DNA of 34,473 bases, taken from assembly GCA_026710545.1 (NCBI GenBank), contig JAPOQU010000104.1:1-34473 (forward strand), written 5' to 3'. The DNA comes from Gammaproteobacteria bacterium (GTDB lineage Bacteria; Pseudomonadota; Gammaproteobacteria; Eutrophobiales; Eutrophobiaceae). The position numbers were made by a program, and so were the translations under genes. The notes below the pieces were generated by a model. It was not told the DNA's origin. It saw only the letters and a list, made by a program, of their open reading frames with translations, and ran no database searches. Positions 33,488 to 34,473 of this stretch are shown here, piece by piece (within the stretch, counting starts at the first letter, position 1; the number at the start of each line of letters is the position of its first letter).

Positions 33488-33594
33488 TTGACAAGCAAAG
33501 GAATGAGGGTAAGATAGCGCCCGTTCCGGGCCTTTGGCAGTAGGCTTTCCCAAATGTTACAAGAGGAAAGCCAAACCCAAAGGCCATTTTATTT
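33488..33594 (+). ncRNA. candidate small RNA or attenuator: promoter plus long nested hairpin
   Basis: TTGACA (33488-33493), 16 bases, TAAGAT (33510-33515) is a good sigma-70 promoter. About 14 bases after its -10 starts a long hairpin: GGCCTTTGG (33529-33537) pairs with CCAAAGGCC (33577-33585), and inside it GGCTTTCC (33543-33550) pairs with GGAAAGCC (33565-33572). ATTTTATTTA follows. Transcription from about 33522 to 33594 would give a roughly 72-base RNA ending in a terminator-like hairpin; alternatively it is an attenuator for the NYN gene at 33621. Confidence 0.5.
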
Positions 33595-33620
33595 ATACAC
33601 ATCAGTAAAGGGAAAGACTC

Positions 33621-33755
33621 ATGTCTGTTGCCATTCTTGTCGATGCAGCTTTTTTCATAAAACGGTTTCCTGCGATATATCCTAAACTTGATAAAAGCAA
33701 CCCAGAAGTTGTTGGAAAGACTTTGTATTCAATGTGTATGGAGCACGTAATCTGA
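33621..33755 (+). pseudogene. truncated NYN-domain (DUF88) protein
   Basis: After an AAAGGGA ribosome binding site, an ATG at 33621 opens 44 codons ending at TGA 33753-33755. The product starts MSVAILVDAAFFIKRFPAIY and continues PEVVGKTLYSMCMEH, closely matching the N-terminus of NYN/DUF88 PIN-like nucleases, where the first Asp is catalytic. Full proteins are about 200-250 residues, so most of the domain is gone. Downstream DNA (33756-33941) shows no continuation in any frame I could follow. Confidence 0.6.
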
Positions 33756-33941
33756 TTAGTGGTTCATGGTAAGACAAGTCTTGAAAAAAGCAGAATTCTA
33801 AAAAATATGCAGTTACGAATTATCCCCTCGCTGTTAATTTTTATAGGATCATATTTGCCCTTAGGCCTTATATAGCTGGCACAAGAATTCGTAATATCAG
33901 CGACTTGATTTACTGTTATTTCTTTTGCGAGTAATCTGGCG

Positions 33942-34202
33942 TTATCTCCAATTAGATACGTCAGTCAGCAATTGTTTCCCATCTATGGCAGCTTTTTTCG
34001 CACCTTCAAGAAATTCCTCAGTTGATTCAACTTGTGCTTTACCGCGCGGAAATTTTACCAGGCCATGTATGTATTTATTTCGGTTTCTCCGCCATTTATC
34101 TACGCTTTCAATTAAGTCTGAGCACTCCTCCCATATGCTTCCTGGTCCGACCCTATAAACGGCACAGAGGAACCGCTTGAAATAAACAGTGCAAAAAAAC
34201 AA
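33942..34202 (-). pseudogene. HEPN-motif protein fragment
   Basis: The minus-strand frame ends at 33942 and reads back to a TTG at 34202 with no proper start. Within it RRNRNKYIHGLVKF holds an R-N-x3-H motif, the active-site signature of HEPN ribonucleases, followed by a charged helix (EEFLEGAKKAAIDGKQLLTDV). The amino-acid composition and helix pattern look genuine, but only about 86 codons remain and the N-terminal part is missing, so it is likely the 3' end of a broken gene. The 186 bases between it and the NYN fragment hold nothing I recognise. Confidence 0.45.
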
Positions 34203-34265
34203 AAGAGGTTTTATACTCCCACCTGACGTACCACGGTTGAACAGGTTTCAGGCAAGGAGTTTGAT

Positions 34266-34466
34266 ATGTTTAAAAAACGAGCGCACAAACAATCCGAAAC
34301 GGACGAAGACCGCCCCAAGATATACGTTACCTACAGGGGCGCGCGGTATGTCAAAGCAGATGAAGTGCTCCGTAGCAAAAGAGCACGCGCCCAGATCGAT
34401 GCGCTGGCGAAGATTGATTTCAAGAGGCCTTCAACCTCTGCACCTTCACAAGAACCGTCTCAGTAA
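34266..34466 (+). CDS. small basic hypothetical protein
   Basis: A clear AAGGAG ribosome binding site (about 34254-34259) precedes ATG 34266. The 66-residue product is highly charged (MFKKRAHKQSETDEDRPKIY, then VTYRGARYVKADEVLRSKRARAQIDAL) with a low-complexity PSTSAPSQEPSQ tail, and no membrane segment. I do not recognise the family. The good translation signal and complete frame favour a real gene; its function is unknown. It is the last gene in the window. Confidence 0.55.
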   Translation: MFKKRAHKQSETDEDRPKIYVTYRGARYVKADEVLRSKRARAQIDALAKIDFKRPSTSAPSQEPSQ

Positions 34467-34473
34467 ACCTGTA

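Noticed and set aside
33291..33620. Retron msr-msd RNA
   Set aside because: Stem-loops bounded by inverted repeats invite the idea, but no reverse transcriptase gene is in the window.

Overview
The window reads as chromosomal DNA of a gammaproteobacterium, probably a free-living or environmental lineage. Supporting this are the conserved blocks hrcA-grpE-dnaK-dnaJ with dapB, nadK-recN, fur-bamE, ratA-rnfH with smpB, and dapF-DUF484-xerC. HrcA with a recognisable, degenerate CIRCE operator points to deeper gammaproteobacterial branches (Chromatiales- or Xanthomonadales-like) rather than Enterobacterales. I cannot name the genus from sequence alone.

Layout. 1-6.4 kb, minus strand: a partial small membrane protein, dapB, and the heat-shock operon hrcA, grpE, dnaK, dnaJ. 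6.4-9.1 kb, plus strand: nadK and recN. 9.1-18 kb: a vitamin B12 salvage region with cobO and btuB behind a cobalamin riboswitch, btuF, a remnant of cobT, and an ABC permease/ATPase pair (btuC/btuD-like). It is interrupted by a hipBA toxin-antitoxin pair and by fur and bamE. 18-20.7 kb: rnfH, ratA, a sodium-coupled transporter and smpB. 20.8-26.4 kb, minus strand: nagZ, a GumN/TraB-like protein, an MscS channel, dapF, a DUF484 gene and xerC, probably one transcription unit.

From about 26.4 kb to the end the character changes. Gene density of recognisable housekeeping functions drops to zero, the DNA looks more AT-rich, and broken genes accumulate: an AAA_14 ATPase fragment that has lost the Walker lysine, a HigA-type antitoxin remnant carrying a GC-rich palindromic element, a truncated NYN-domain protein and a HEPN-motif fragment. 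In the middle sits an intact two-gene unit: an AAA_14/DUF4143 ATPase with a C-terminal PD-(D/E)XK motif, overlapping by ATGA a 1382-residue protein with an N-terminal NACHT-type NTPase, a long helical middle and a C-terminal PD-(D/E)XK-like nuclease motif. This is the best candidate for an uncharacterised defence-type system. A promoter-plus-long-hairpin element, possibly a small RNA, lies just before the truncated NYN gene.

The intergenic DNA is unusually rich in palindromic elements of several families: TCTGCG-type terminal inverted repeats in three gaps, an inverted heptamer array, a perfect 23-bp inverted repeat, and two palindromes between smpB and xerC, one of which supplies the xerC stop codon.
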